The position numbers were made by a program, and so were the translations under genes. This document shows, piece by piece, positions 34,952-47,937 of a stretch of 64,000 nt of DNA. The notes beneath the pieces are model-generated. The model ran no database searches, was not told where the DNA came from, and worked only from the letters and a program-made list of their open reading frames with translations. Every line of letters begins with the position of its first letter. Within the stretch, counting starts at the first letter, position 1. Origin of the DNA: Thelephora terrestris (Eukaryota; Basidiomycota; Agaricomycetes; Thelephorales; Thelephoraceae). The DNA lies in contig WIUZ02000004.1 of assembly GCA_015956445.1 (NCBI GenBank), forward strand, positions 310,001 to 374,000, in the 5' to 3' direction.

Positions 34952-35632
34952 GGGGAGAGGGTAGGCGGGAGTTACGAGAGGGTGGAAGTTGGAAGTGAAA
35001 AAACGCTATTGTGGCCGCGTGCCACTCCGAATGGCGACCATGCCTCTTGCCGCGTGCGTTCGGCGTCTACGCGTTTTTCCGTCACGTGGGGTGGCCCGTT
35101 TTCAGATTTTTTTTGCTGCATAAACGATACAAAAATTGGGCAAACTAGAGCTAGTGGCGAACGTTAGGCCTTTGGTTCTAGATAGACTCGAAGCCTGAAG
35201 CCGAAAGTTGAATGGATCGAAAGGGCGTTGTTGAGGGTCACCCCCTTGGTCACCCCCAGAGATAGTGATGAGATGGCACTCTGGATTCTTTGAGCTCTCG
35301 TTTTAGACATGAAAAACTTTATACACAGTCAAGGGGAGCTATAGGGAGCTACCAGCGAGAATAAAATAGAGTTCGCTGGTCTGGATATATGCACGAAAAA
35401 CGAGAAGATTGGGGGGCGGTTCATTTGATCTCCGCCTCTACTTGCCTCTGAACCTGTTCCACTTCACCTATCCGTCCACGCACTCCCAAACTCTACCCTC
35501 GCTCGGTAGCCAACGCGCGCCCCTTGACAACTTTCTCTGAGCCTCTACTTATATCCCAACTACTCCTGGCTCCCAAATCTACAAATAACCAACCAATAAA
35601 CTCTCCCCCTCCAACCGAACATCATCGCCATT
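34952..35632. promoter_or_regulatory. Divergent promoter region DUF7918 / DHH1
   Basis: About 680 bases between divergent starts. It holds a direct repeat of GGTCACCCCC at 35236-35245 and 35248-35257. A second local repeat of GGGAGCTA occurs near 35335-35351. The region just before DHH1 is pyrimidine-rich. I see no gene. Confidence 0.6.
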
Positions 35633-37229
35633 ATGGCCCAGCAATCTCGACCATCTTCATCAACACCGTGAGTGGGCATCTTGTTTTCAGGTCTCGGAAA
35701 AATAACGGAAACGCCTTTAGCAACCACAATGACAACTGGAAAGCCGGTCTCCGCCCCCCACCCAAGGATGAACGGCCTCAAACGGAAGACGTGACAAACA
35801 CCAAAGGAATGGAGTTTGAGGACATGTTTCTCAGACGAGAACTGCTCATGGGTATCTTCGAAGCCGGGTTCGAAAAACCTTCGCCCATCCAGGAAGAAGC
35901 GATTCCCATCGCTCTCACCAAACGTGACGTCCTCGCCCGTGCCAAGAACGGAACGGGCAAAACAGCTGCTTTTGTTATCCCCACTCTCCAACAAGTCGAC
36001 GTCAAGAAATCAAAGGTTCAAGCCCTCCTCCTCGTACCTACTCGAGAACTCGCCCTACAGACATCTCAGGTATGCAAAGTGCTTGGGAAACACATGGGTA
36101 TCCAGGTAATGGTCACCACCGGAGGCACGACCCTCAAAGACGATATCATGCGTCTCGGCGAGAACATACATGTCCTTGTCGGCACACCTGGACGTATCCT
36201 CGACCTTGCCGGTAAGGGCGTCGCTGACCTCAGCGAGTGTCCCGTTTTTGTCATGGACGAAGCCGACAAATTACTCTCCCCGGAATTTGCTCCGGTGATG
36301 GAGCAACTGCTCTCCTTCTTGCCAAAGGAGAGACAGGTCATGCTCTTTAGCGCAACCTTTCCATTGATCGTCAAGGATTTCAAGGCAAGTTTCTGGCCTA
36401 CTCAACGCCGATCGGTGGCTGACGGTGTGGAAATAGGACAAACACATGAACTCCCCCCATGAAATCAACCTGATGGATGAACTGACCCTCCGCGGCGTTA
36501 CACAATATTATGCTTTCGTCGAGGAACGTCAGAAGGTCCACTGCCTCAATACTCTCTTCTCCAAGGTTAGTGATGCGATCGTTGCATTCCGCTAACCCTT
36601 TTTTGACTCGTCCGTCTTAGTTGCAAATCAACCAATCGATAATCTTCTGCAACTCCACAAACCGGGTCGAACTACTTGCAAAGAAAATCACCGAGCTCGG
36701 ATACTCTTGTTTCTACTCGCACGCGAAAATGCTGCAGTCACACCGCAACCGCGTCTTCCATGATTTCCGCAACGGCGTGTGTCGAAACCTCGTGTGCTCT
36801 GACCTCCTCACCCGGGGTATTGATATTCAAGCGGTCAATGTTGTCATCAACTTTGATTTCCCCAAAAACTCGGAAACGTATCTTCACCGTATTGGTCGTT
36901 CTGGTCGATTCGGGCATTTGGGTCTCGCCATCAACCTGGTGACGTACGATGATCGCTTTAACCTCTACCGTATCGAACAAGAGCTTGGGACGGAGATTGC
37001 CCCCATCCCACAGCATATCGATCGTGCCCTCTACGTCGACCCCGGAGGTAGCGCAGATGCGGTCACCCCTGGTACAGCCGCCCCCGAAGAACGTCAACGC
37101 CAGCAAGCCCCAATCCCTGCGCCGCAGCAGCAGCGTACTAATGGTGCGCCAATGAATCCACAGACGACCAGGGCACAGCCGCAGAACCAGAACCCCGCTT
37201 ACCGCGGCGCGGTTCCCGTCGCTCGTTAA
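35633..37229 (+). CDS. DHH1: DEAD-box RNA helicase DHH1 (DDX6 family)
   Basis: Cytoplasmic RNA helicase promoting mRNA decapping and translational repression in P-bodies. The start ATG is at 35633, and a 53-base intron follows [12 protein letters not shown]. Motifs in order are [16 protein letters not shown] (Q motif), [10 protein letters not shown] (I), PTRELALQ (Ia), VGTPGR (Ib), VMDEAD (II), FSATFP (III), [18 protein letters not shown] (V) and [10 protein letters not shown] (VI). The family-specific [18 protein letters not shown] block follows directly after a GC-AG intron at 36385-36436. The C-terminus is Gln/Pro/Ala-rich. The length of about 477 residues is normal and all motifs are intact. 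Confidence 0.97.
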
Positions 37230-37662
37230 ACCCAGGGTGTGTTTGCTTTCGTGGGGTGTCGTGTGGGAGGCGCGTGGCTTGGTGAGGGTTGTGTGGGATG
37301 ATGTGTGGGTGGACGACTTGAGAATTGGTCCGAAGGTGCTGAAATGGTCCTAGCGGTCATCATGTGGTCTGAAAGGGTATTCTTTTTGTCATATATTTTT
37401 CCTAACTGTCGCGCTTTCACTCTGCTCATTGCCAGCTTTCCTTGTGTCAACGAATTGTTTGAGTAGCTTTACTTGTTCTGTTACCTATAGTAGCTTATTT
37501 CTAGCCCCTTTCAGCGTCGCACGTAGTCGCGATGTACCGTAGTAGGCAGCTTTGGCCATACACTTTTGTCGTCGTCCTTGAACTTGTCCGCCAGGTTGTC
37601 TGCGTATTCGCACACACACCTACACTCTTTTGAGACGATCGTCGATCTGCTGGGACAGACGA
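37230..37662. other. Intergenic region between DHH1 and glycosyltransferase gene
   Basis: About 430 bases: DHH1 3' UTR (GT-rich near 37240-37315) and promoter of the next gene. I see nothing else. Confidence 0.5.
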
Positions 37663-39049
37663 ATGCCATCAGACGGTCGAATGCCCATGTATGGCTCTAA
37701 CCCTCGCCTTCGCTCAACGGAAAGGACTCACGTTTCTTCTTCCTTTTCACTCTCGCACCCGATCCCAACTCCTCGGTCAACGAACAGATACTATGCCTCA
37801 CCAGGGTTTGGCGTGCCGCGCAGACTACTCACCTTTCTCAAGGTCGCGATTCCAGTGACCGTTATTCTCCTGATTACTGGATACGCGAGGTATGAACCCC
37901 ATTTCGAGTTGTCGTTCTACGAGCGGGCGTGGGTGAAGAACGAGCTGGAGCCCATCGAGCCTTTGAAAGGCTGCTTCGACCCCGCCCAGGTCTCGAGGCT
38001 GTATAACCTCAGCGAAAACGTGTACGGGAAGAAGAGGACTGAGGTGCACTCAGGCTTGGCGATGAGGATGGGAACGGACTGTTACGATTTCGCAGGGACG
38101 ATTCAACCCTCAGGGTCTCATTGGGATGGGCTTGTGGAAGATGGAGGAAGGGTCAACTATCACACGTATTGGAGGGTCGACCTTGCACCGCTCGGGGAAA
38201 AGCAAGAGTGGATGCTCAAGTCGTACTTTGCGACTCAGGACATTCAACGCTCGAAACTCATCCTGTGGTCCAACGGCGATCTTGGCGGGAATCAGGTGCT
38301 GCAGACGTGGTTGAAGAGGTTCCCTGACGCATTCGAATTAAAGATCGCGGATATCAAGGAACTTTCGAGAGGGACGGCGTTGGAGAATAGTCCTATGCTT
38401 CGCCTAAACGACAAGAAAGCTTGGGTGGATGGGGACCTTATCAGGTTACTACTGCTGTGGCAGTATGGGGGTGTCTGGGTGGACATGGATTCACTCTTGA
38501 CGAGAGATATGTCTCCTCTGCTTGAACACGAGTTCATTACGCAATGGGACTGCTACGGTTCGCCCTACCCTCGTTTTTATCTCTTTGGGCAGTGTATGCT
38601 AAGTTTCCCTGGCCGCAGATAAAGCGTACCAACCCCTCAACGGCGCAACGATGCACTTCAAACAGCACTCGCCATATTTGTGCGAGGCGTTTCATATCAT
38701 GCACACTTCTACGCCCCCCAGACCTGGGTCGACTGACTGGGGATCGATCCTCTACTTTCGACTCTGGAGGAGGCTAGTCGCCGGAGGCGTTCCTCCTTTC
38801 AAAATTCTACCCTTCTGCTTCACGGATGGACGCTCGTGCCGGCTGGACAATCGACTGCCAGACCCATTTACTGCCGACAACGGCCAGACGATGAGTTTCC
38901 ACACCAAGGAGGGTGGAAGCCTCGATCAGGCGCTCCAGAAAGTGTTTTCGGTCCATTTGCACAATCAGTGGGAGAAGCCATATCCCAAGGGCGGCTGGGT
39001 TGAACGGCTCCTTCTCAGAAGGTACCAAAAGCGACTCGAGACGCTGTAG
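37663..39049 (+). CDS. Type II membrane glycosyltransferase with DXD motif
   Basis: Golgi-type glycosyltransferase of the DXD sugar-binding superfamily (GT32-like). A Ser/Pro/Arg-rich cytosolic part is followed by one signal-anchor helix (VAIPVTVILLITGYA) at about residues 65-80. The lumenal catalytic domain contains SKLILWSNGDLGGNQ, FELKIADIKEL, AWVDGDLIRLLLLWQYGG and the DXD in WVDMDSLLTRDM. One intron (about 38567-38622) separates this from the last exon, which has ATMHFKQHSPYLCEAF and WGSILYFRLWRRL. The WVDMDS motif binds metal and nucleotide sugar. The acceptor is unknown; cell-wall or protein mannosylation or galactosylation is plausible. The stop TAG is at 39047-39049. Confidence 0.87.
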
Positions 39050-39168
39050 CCCTCAAGATCACGAGAGCGATAAGGGGTTTTGTATTATGGATCCAGGCTC
39101 AGGAATGAATAATCTTACGATGATACCTTAGAGAACCGTACGCGTTTCTAATACACTCTGATGCCCAT

Positions 39169-39697
39169 TTACGAAGGACGCTGCGGTGAATTGAGGTCGG
39201 GCATGCGACGAACGGCCTTGCCTTCGTTGCGCGCGTGAATTTTGAGCTTCTTGAGAATTGGCGAGTTAACCCAACGCTCGGGGGGAGCCTTCCCTTCGGT
39301 ACACCAATAGTACACGTCCCAATCAGGCTCATCAAGCAGCTGCAGTTAAAGCTAATCAGCTTTGGGGCCAGAGAGCTGCCTTTTCTGGGAACGGTACCTG
39401 GTCCAACTCGAGGAGTTCCTCACGGGTGAGAGAATGGAGATGTTCTTTGGCGAAAGTGCTCATTATCAGGTCGCTTTCGAGGGTGCCTCGTTTCCGGGTC
39501 TGGTATGTCAGCCTTGCGCGTAGCGTCTCGAGCGATTCGTTGTGCCTCGGAACGGGTATCGGCTTTGGGATGTTAGGAGGGATGGTCGTTGCCTCCATGT
39601 GTTGTTTTGTGTGTGGTAACGGCCATGGGTCTGCTTTCCTGCAGGGAGAGGTAGAGAGCAGCCGGTGTAGGGTGCGAAAAGAGCGGCCAAACGGCAT
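39169..39697 (-). CDS. SDH5: Succinate dehydrogenase assembly factor 2 (SDHAF2/Sdh5)
   Basis: Mitochondrial matrix protein needed for covalent FAD attachment to the SDH flavoprotein subunit. The N-terminus ([18 protein letters not shown]) is Arg/Ser-rich and looks like a targeting peptide. The conserved core [31 protein letters not shown] and EELLELDQ is followed, after one intron, by [17 protein letters not shown] and [11 protein letters not shown]. The DWDVYYW motif is diagnostic. It is divergent from the PH-domain gene with 222 bp between starts. Confidence 0.95.
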
Positions 39698-39919
39698 TTT
39701 TGTTCGAGTTTGACAAAGTTGAAAGTATGGACTTTGAATAATGACGTTGACGAATCACCGGCACCTGTTGACGGTGGAGCAACGCGAGCGACGAAGGTAT
39801 ATACAGCCTTGGCACAGTCTCTTACCGTTTGGTAATCCATCCTTATTTTAGCCGACCCCTTCAATCTCCTTCCGCAGGCTGGTTGCCTTTCCCCCCCCCT
39901 TTCCCCCTCCATCTTCCCA

Positions 39920-42821
39920 ATGCGTCCGCGTGCCGCGTCAAGCAGTGGTCATACCCGTAGTAGTCGCCTGGCAGCAGATACCCAGACGAGTTCTTCTTCC
40001 TTCCAGGTACGCTACAGTTTGCTACCGTCAACTACATAGTGGTCACCAACTCAACTTTTGAGCTCGATCGACAGGCGAGGGCATCTAAATTCTTGAAAAA
40101 TCTATCCAGACTCGCAACAGGCAAGAAGAGCAGCTCAGATACATGTCCGTACGACAGCGATGGTCGGCATGGTCAGCCGAAACCGTATCTCTCCCAACCT
40201 GCGCTCGTAATTTCCGCTCTTTCTCCTGAGGATGATGAGCTGTCTAGCTCGACATCTCCGAGCCCGTGGTCGAGATCTTCCCCTTCCAACAGTGACGCGC
40301 CTGGAACTCTGGGCGTCGGGTCCCGTAGTCTTGACTTGGTAGACGGAGGCCGGAACGAACGAGCAGGTGGTTCCGGCCAGCCGAATGCAGCGACCAAATC
40401 CCGATTGCCTCTCGTGACGACCAACCATGACGGGCAGTCTCCAAACCTTTTAACATTAACTACGTCACCCTCCTCTGGCCGCAGCGTCAGTTTCGATATT
40501 CCCCGCGCGCTTTCCAATAAGGACGATAAACCCTCGAAGCCGAACAGTGTCGAGACGAGATCTCCTCATGCGAACATCCAGTTTGCAGATATACCTGAGG
40601 ATCATTTGCCTATTCATGTGACCAGCAACCCTCCATTGAACCCGGCTGAAACCGCGTGGTCACCCGCCACCAGCACATTATCGCAACCTCCAAAGATCGA
40701 GGGCCTCCCAAACCTTGGCGGGTCCATCGATCCGAGTCTTTTTTTATGCACTCTCCACCCTGCTGGTCAGCCAGCTGTGGATGAGGTCCCGAATTTGACT
40801 CCTGATGGGACTCCCTCTCCTCCTCTCCGCAGCCCTATGCCTTCGAAGCCTCCAAATTACCATGACGCCACCAGTCCACCGGTGCCGACGCCAGCCAATA
40901 TCAGCCCAAACGTTCTCCCGCCAAAGAGGGCGGCCCTGCTGCGACTCTCATCGTTGCCACCTCCCGCGTTCACAATGAATGGCGAAGATGGAAGCGTCCG
41001 ATTTTCACCAACGCCAATTGCGCGTCATTTTCCGCCTGCCGTTCGTCCTCTACCACCGACCTCTATCGCCCGTCGCTCTAGTTCCCCTGCGCCGAGTCTT
41101 AGGAGCAGCGCAAGCCACACTAGATTACGTAGTGTTCCAGCACTCGCTATGGATGGAACGGAGGATGGAGGTGGCGACGGCGACGGCTCGGATGACGATG
41201 AGGACAATGATGACGACCACGTGCCAAACGCATTGTCCCCTGCATCCGAGGATGAGGACGATGACGACGCCACAACAGAGAGGGAGGGTTCGAGTACGTA
41301 TGTCAGTGCGAGTTCTTCCCCCGTTGAACCACGTCACGGTCCCAGCACCCCGCGCGGACCCATGGATCTGGATAGGACCCCGGTTATGAAGCCCCTCCAG
41401 GACTACTTCTCGATCCCCCCCAAGCGTTCGGATTCTGTGGACTGGATGGGTTCTAGCTCCAATCCTAACCGCGCATCACTCACTCCAAGAGGTCGCCCCG
41501 CAGCTTTATATCACCAACCCTCCAAGAGCATGGTCAACCTCTTGTCCATTCAACGTCGAGACCTTTCTGTCATTGACGAAGAAACAAAGGGTAAAGGCAA
41601 AGCTATCGATTCCGTTTCTTCCGCCGCAGCCGATAACAACGTACTTCCTGAGGGCTCGCGGATACAACGTCGTCGTTCCCTCCCCATGTTCACCGAAGCC
41701 GCAGAACCACCACCATATCCGTCCCTTGGCCTACCAGCCAGATTCGCACGGAAAATATTCCCGCGAGACGAGGAGGGCAAGGAGCAATTACCAGAATACA
41801 GCAACGATATATTCCTCTCCGCGGTTCTCCCGCGGAAACTCGAGTTTCTTTCCCCGGGAGTTCAAGCGCGAGATCGCAAGTGGAGGCGCACGTTGTGTGT
41901 ATTGGAGGGCACGGGCTTCCGAGTGCTTGAGCCGCCCGCCCCTGCCCTGGGTATCGGAACTGTAGGACGATGGTGGGAGAAGCAGGTTGGCGTTAGAGAC
42001 CTGACATCTGACGCACCGGTCCCCAAGAAGGCGAGGACAACGATACCTGGGTCGCAGAAGATTGATCGAGATTTCGATGGAGACGAGGAATGGACAACTG
42101 TGAATCCAACTGCAAGTATCACGGCCTCAGATGGGCAGTCAATCTCTCCGGCAAAGAAGTCGAAATTGCACTCACGTGGGCATCTACACCCCGGCGACAA
42201 CACATCAGGATCATCATCGAGACGAGCGAGCGCAGAGACAACGAGAGAGCATGGACGTCTCCCGATATCGGCCTCGCAGCAGAGCGTATCTTCAGCCACG
42301 ACCAACACGACTGGGCGACCGAGTACCTCTTCGCACCGCCGGGCTGCTTCGCCCATGTCCACGAAATCCACACAGCCTGACCATGACTCCTACCCCCAGA
42401 ACTGTCAGCCATTGCGAGTATACACGCTTCAACACGCGGAGAGTGGATTGGCGAGTGACTACTTGAAGAGAAAAAACGTTATTCGCGTACGTATGGAGGG
42501 TGAACAGTTCCTCCTGCAAGCGCCAAGTGTCCAGGCTGTGGTGGATTGGATTGAGGTGAGCTTTCCGGATCGCGTGCTCAATTGTAGCTCGCACTGGATA
42601 CTGACAGCTACGTTTATGAGGGTTTTCAAACTGCGACTGGCATAGCACTCGATCTGGATGAGCGCCCGATGCCGAAAGGACCGATGTTCCCCAGGTACGC
42701 CACGGCTCCCGAGTATGGAGAGATCCTGTGCTGATCCTTGCTTTCGGGCAGACGAAGGCGACGTCGTGTACGATTGCCCAATACCTTGCCAACGCAAGGA
42801 GAGGAACGTCTACAACAATAA
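39920..42821 (+). CDS. Large disordered protein with C-terminal PH-like domain
   Basis: Exon 1 (ATG at 39920) encodes a Ser/Arg-rich start. A 68-base intron then joins SSSSFQ to ARASKFLKNLSRLATG. The long exon to about 42556 is dominated by Ser/Pro/Thr-rich low complexity with an acidic run of Asp/Glu near 41160-41280. A PH-like domain begins at LSAVLPRKLEFLSPG and RKWRRTLCVLEGTGFRVLEP. It is interrupted by a disordered insertion of about 130 residues and resumes at PLRVYTLQHAESGLASDYL, VIRVRMEGEQFLLQAPS and VVDWIEGFQTATGIALDLD, the usual C-terminal helix. The last exon adds RRRRRRVRLP before the TAA. Probably a phosphoinositide- or membrane-binding regulator; the exact family is not recognised. 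Confidence 0.85.
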
Positions 42822-43371
42822 CGCTATTCACGGACTTGGGAATAGCCATGGCTGGATTTTTTTAAGACACATCTTTATCACGACAGTCTATGAATGTAAT
42901 TCTTTGTGCTTCATTCTCGGATAGAAACTCGCACGTTTCCTGTGTACATTACGAGTTAACATTTGTATACCATACACCGCACACTGCTAAGCCACGAATC
43001 GCTCAGTTCCGGAAAGGGAAGGTCCGATTTTACCCTTGGTTGCCGTTTGCGCTGTATCATCAATCGTGTTATCTGTACGAGTTCCCCTCCGCCCTCACCT
43101 TTTTTCTCCAGCTTTTTTCTTATTTTCCAAACGCTTTGAGGACAGGTCGACGGCCGTTTCCTTCTATTATTGTCCGACGCTCGGCTTCATCCATCAAAAA
43201 AAGTTCCCACCAAAGCCACCTTGTCCCCCTACAGCCTCAAGCTCCTCTGACCACTAGTGCGAAACTATTAAAGCGCTCATCTCCCAATTTCACCCTTAAC
43301 CTTTCCCTTTCGCCCTCATCCAGCTTCATCCCACCTCACGACCCCTACGCCTTCGTTGCTGACAGTTTGTC
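42822..43371. other. Intergenic region / PP1 promoter and leader
   Basis: About 550 bases before the PP1 start codon. It is strongly pyrimidine-rich between about 43080 and 43360, as expected for a highly expressed fungal gene's leader. The 292-residue frame 42890-43768 runs through this and the PP1 first intron and is not a gene. Confidence 0.55.
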
Positions 43372-44982
<1,611 letters not shown>

Positions 44983-45829
44983 GTTGCAAAACTTCAGCAT
45001 CTTCTTTGGTTCCTTCTATCACACGCTCTTTCGTCGGTTGGTTCAATGCATGTGATTGCGGGGCGATTTGCACGGGTGGGTAAGGTGTGTCGTGGGGGAC
45101 TGAGCTGAGGGAATGTTCACATGAGTCAGAGGCGGCCACGCCTCTACTGGGGGATCACTACGAAGAGGTTCACGAGGAAGGGGTGGTGGGAATTCTATGT
45201 GTTAGATCGGTCTTTCTCAATGGACTCAATCGTCGCCAAAATCATGGACGTGCACAAGGTTTTCGTTCTTTCGAGGTGTCTGGGCAGGGGAGTGCATTTC
45301 TTCTTCCATCTCTGTTCTGCTCGCCTGCTCTGTTCCCTAGTCAGCGGCCCTCTGTCACGGAACACATACTCTCTACTGTGTTTACCTTTGTTCGTTCTCT
45401 CGCCTATCCCATCCCCACATACCACAATGCCACCTGCCTTTCATTGCTCCGACGCACACAGACACATACCACCGAACCGAATTCTCTCCCCTCTTTCGTG
45501 ATCTTCCCTGACCCCCTCCTCCCTCTTGCCACTCCTCGTAGATGCTTAGGTCTTTATTTAGTACACCCTTTCTCCCCTCCATCCCTCCTTGTTCACATAT
45601 GTTGCAGCCTTTCCTGTTCTTCATTCTGTCAATCCCCACTGTACCCAAGCGTTAGGGCTTGTTTCGATGCCCGTATCTTTCCTCCTTGCCTTCGTCCTCC
45701 TGCTAGTTCTTTTTACTCCTCCTATGATGATAAGTTGTGAGAGTAGATTACTCGTATAATACAAACATATATATAAGGAGTTTCTCCTCTGTCAACGTAC
45801 AATGTGGGACTCTACAAAAGACGGGACTC
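44983..45829. other. Long convergent intergenic region, pyrimidine-rich
   Basis: About 850 bases between PP1 (+) and the MAT2B-like gene (-). The middle (45290-45720) is strongly C/T-rich on the plus strand with many short frames, none resembling a known protein. It may be extended 3' UTR or hold an untranslated transcript. Confidence 0.5.
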
Positions 45830-47362
45830 TTATGCTTTGCAAACACCAAGATACTCGGCCCACCACTCTTCGAATCCTGTGGTACCCAGTCCGCCAACAC
45901 CTACCATCAAATCTTCCGTCTCGCGAGTGTAGAGTTGACAGTTCTTGGGACGAGAAACAGCGGCCGCCCCTGTGGGCTCGTCGGCGTCGGGAGTTATGTG
46001 AGTGATAGGGAGGCCAAGCAATTTGGAAAACACGAGGCAGATTTCGAATTTGGTATATGGCTCCGGAGCGGAATAATGGAGGATAGGGGGGATTAAGCTC
46101 TTCTTGACCGCCGCTGCAAGTGTGGGACCGCTCTTTCATCAGAAATGAGGTCAAGGCAGGGAGATATCGCAAATCAGTGGCTCCACGCGCCTACGGGTGA
46201 GGGGGATCGGGAACCCCCTTTCACAGCGGTGCCGATGATCGACACGAGGTTCGGGCGGAAGCCAAAATGCGAAGTGATCAAATCACTTACAGAGGCGCAC
46301 TAAGAAGTTTGCGATATCCACAACGTTTGTTGGATACCGCGTGGCGTAGTGGTCCATCTTGTACTGCTTTCCAGACTGGTCTTGGACGATGTCCAAGAGA
46401 ATGTTGATCGCAGATTCGCTGTTCTTGGACGCCGGGCCGTATCTACCGGCGGCACAGAGGGGCGGTGGGCGTGAAACGGTAGAGAAACGAGCAGATGGTG
46501 AGGTGATGAAAGAACATCAGGGAGATCCACTTACAAAACTGGGACCCTGAGAACGACCGACTTTGCACCTTGGACCCCTAGCACTGCTAACTCACCGTCA
46601 CGCTTGGTTTGCCCATAGAAGTTTACGGGGTTCGTCGCAGAAGCCGGGGTATATGGAGGTGAAGTTCCATCAAATACGTAGTCTTGGTGTCGGAAAGGTA
46701 CGTTCAGAGCGAGTGAACCTTCGGTTGCGAAAGTAACCTACCGGTAGAGATGTAGACAAGAGTGAATTTGAGCTTTGCGCCGAGCTCGGCCAAGTGCTGG
46801 GGAACGTCTACATTGAGCTGAGATGGTATCGGATTAGAGCGGTGTGGGTGTGATGCTTCTTGGACGATGGATTATACCTTTCGAGCGCCCTCTGGATCCT
46901 GAGAGTTGAGACAAGTAAGCGAGATTCGATAAGGCGGTTAGGTTAACGAGCCTTCTGGGCGACATCTGCCAATCAGGGGGATGGGAAAGATGAGAAGCTG
47001 GTCGCGGGATGATGGAATCGGAAGGGGGATCACCTGGTCTACGTTCAGCAGCGCAATGGATCACCCCTTTGGGTTTTTGTCAGGAGGGAGTAAGCTGTAG
47101 AATCGGGGAACGCATAACTCACAGTCCGGGCGCAAATTTTCCAAAAAAGCGTCCGTCTCTGGAAAGTTGGTAAGGTCGAGCTTCTTGAGATGATCAGTTG
47201 CTCGAGAATGGGCCAGGCCAGTCACATCATGACCGGAGCCCTTGTAAGCTTTGTATGTGGCACTCCCAAGCACACCAGATGCCCCTGTCCGCAGTTATCT
47301 GTGGTCAATAGACCGATGATGGAACAGACGGAAAGGCATATACCTGTTACGATGACCTTCAT
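45830..47362 (-). CDS. MAT2B-like Rossmann-fold protein (dTDP-4-dehydrorhamnose reductase-like)
   Basis: Short-chain dehydrogenase/extended SDR protein resembling the regulatory beta subunit of methionine adenosyltransferase. Exons give MKVIVTGASGVLGSATYKAY (NAD(P)-binding TGxxGxLG), DLTNFPETDAFLE, VIHCAAERRP, a Ser-Tyr catalytic region (YISTDYVFDG, NPVNFYGQTK), VQGAKSVVLRVPVL, a TNVVDIANFL segment and, in the final exons, FSKLLGLPITHITPD and SRPKNCQLYTRETE. The YGQTK motif matches the active-site YxxxK. About nine introns are needed; the first follows MKVIVTG. The last intron is about 160 bases, longer than its neighbours. If it is a MAT regulatory subunit it would influence S-adenosylmethionine synthesis; the SDR enzyme alternative stands. 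Confidence 0.87.
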
Positions 47363-47937
47363 GGGAGGCGAAAAGGTTACGGAGTTCGGCCACGTGACGG
47401 TGGGTCATCGATCGTTTAGGACGCTCTGGTTGCGCTAGCGCCGGGGAACCAAAGCTGGAACCTGAATGAGAGGGGTCCAGGGCCTTCCTTTGTCCTGGCC
47501 AAGAAGTAAATATTGCCATCTGATTTTCACGGAGCGAAGGGATAAATCAGCACCTCAGCTGCAGTAGCCAATGTCAGAACGAGATATAAACAAACTGGAG
47601 GATGCCGGTCGAAGCCCCAAGCGCTAGCCAAGACATCCTCAGAGAGACTGGGCGTCGGAGATGTGATAGGCTTTGATCGATTCGGATGGAGGGATGTCAT
47701 CTCATATGGCTACAGTGAGCTTAGGACTTGCGCCTGCCAAAGCAAAATCTCGGTCAGGTAGTGCCAGTGAGCCCTCGAAAAATTGCTCCGGGATCAAAGG
47801 CGGAAAGGTGCATGGAAGACGATCATGCTCGTACCGAGGTTGTGCTTCTCAGTTGCTTAGAACTTCACGTCGTGACCATCTCGCCTTTCCGCCCCCCTCC
47901 ATCTAGCTACCCGCAGACTCCAGCACGCGACCATCAT
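47363..47937. promoter_or_regulatory. Divergent intergenic region
   Basis: About 575 bases between the MAT2B-like start and the start of the next plus-strand gene. No gene or repeat is seen. Confidence 0.5.

Noticed and set aside
40039-42645. Starting the PH-domain protein at the first codon of the long frame
   Set aside because: That codon is GTG and lies inside an intron; the ATG at 39920 with a 68-base intron gives a continuous coding sequence.
45087-45740. A 217-residue plus-strand frame downstream of PP1
   Set aside because: Composition-driven (C/T-rich) frame without ATG context or family similarity.
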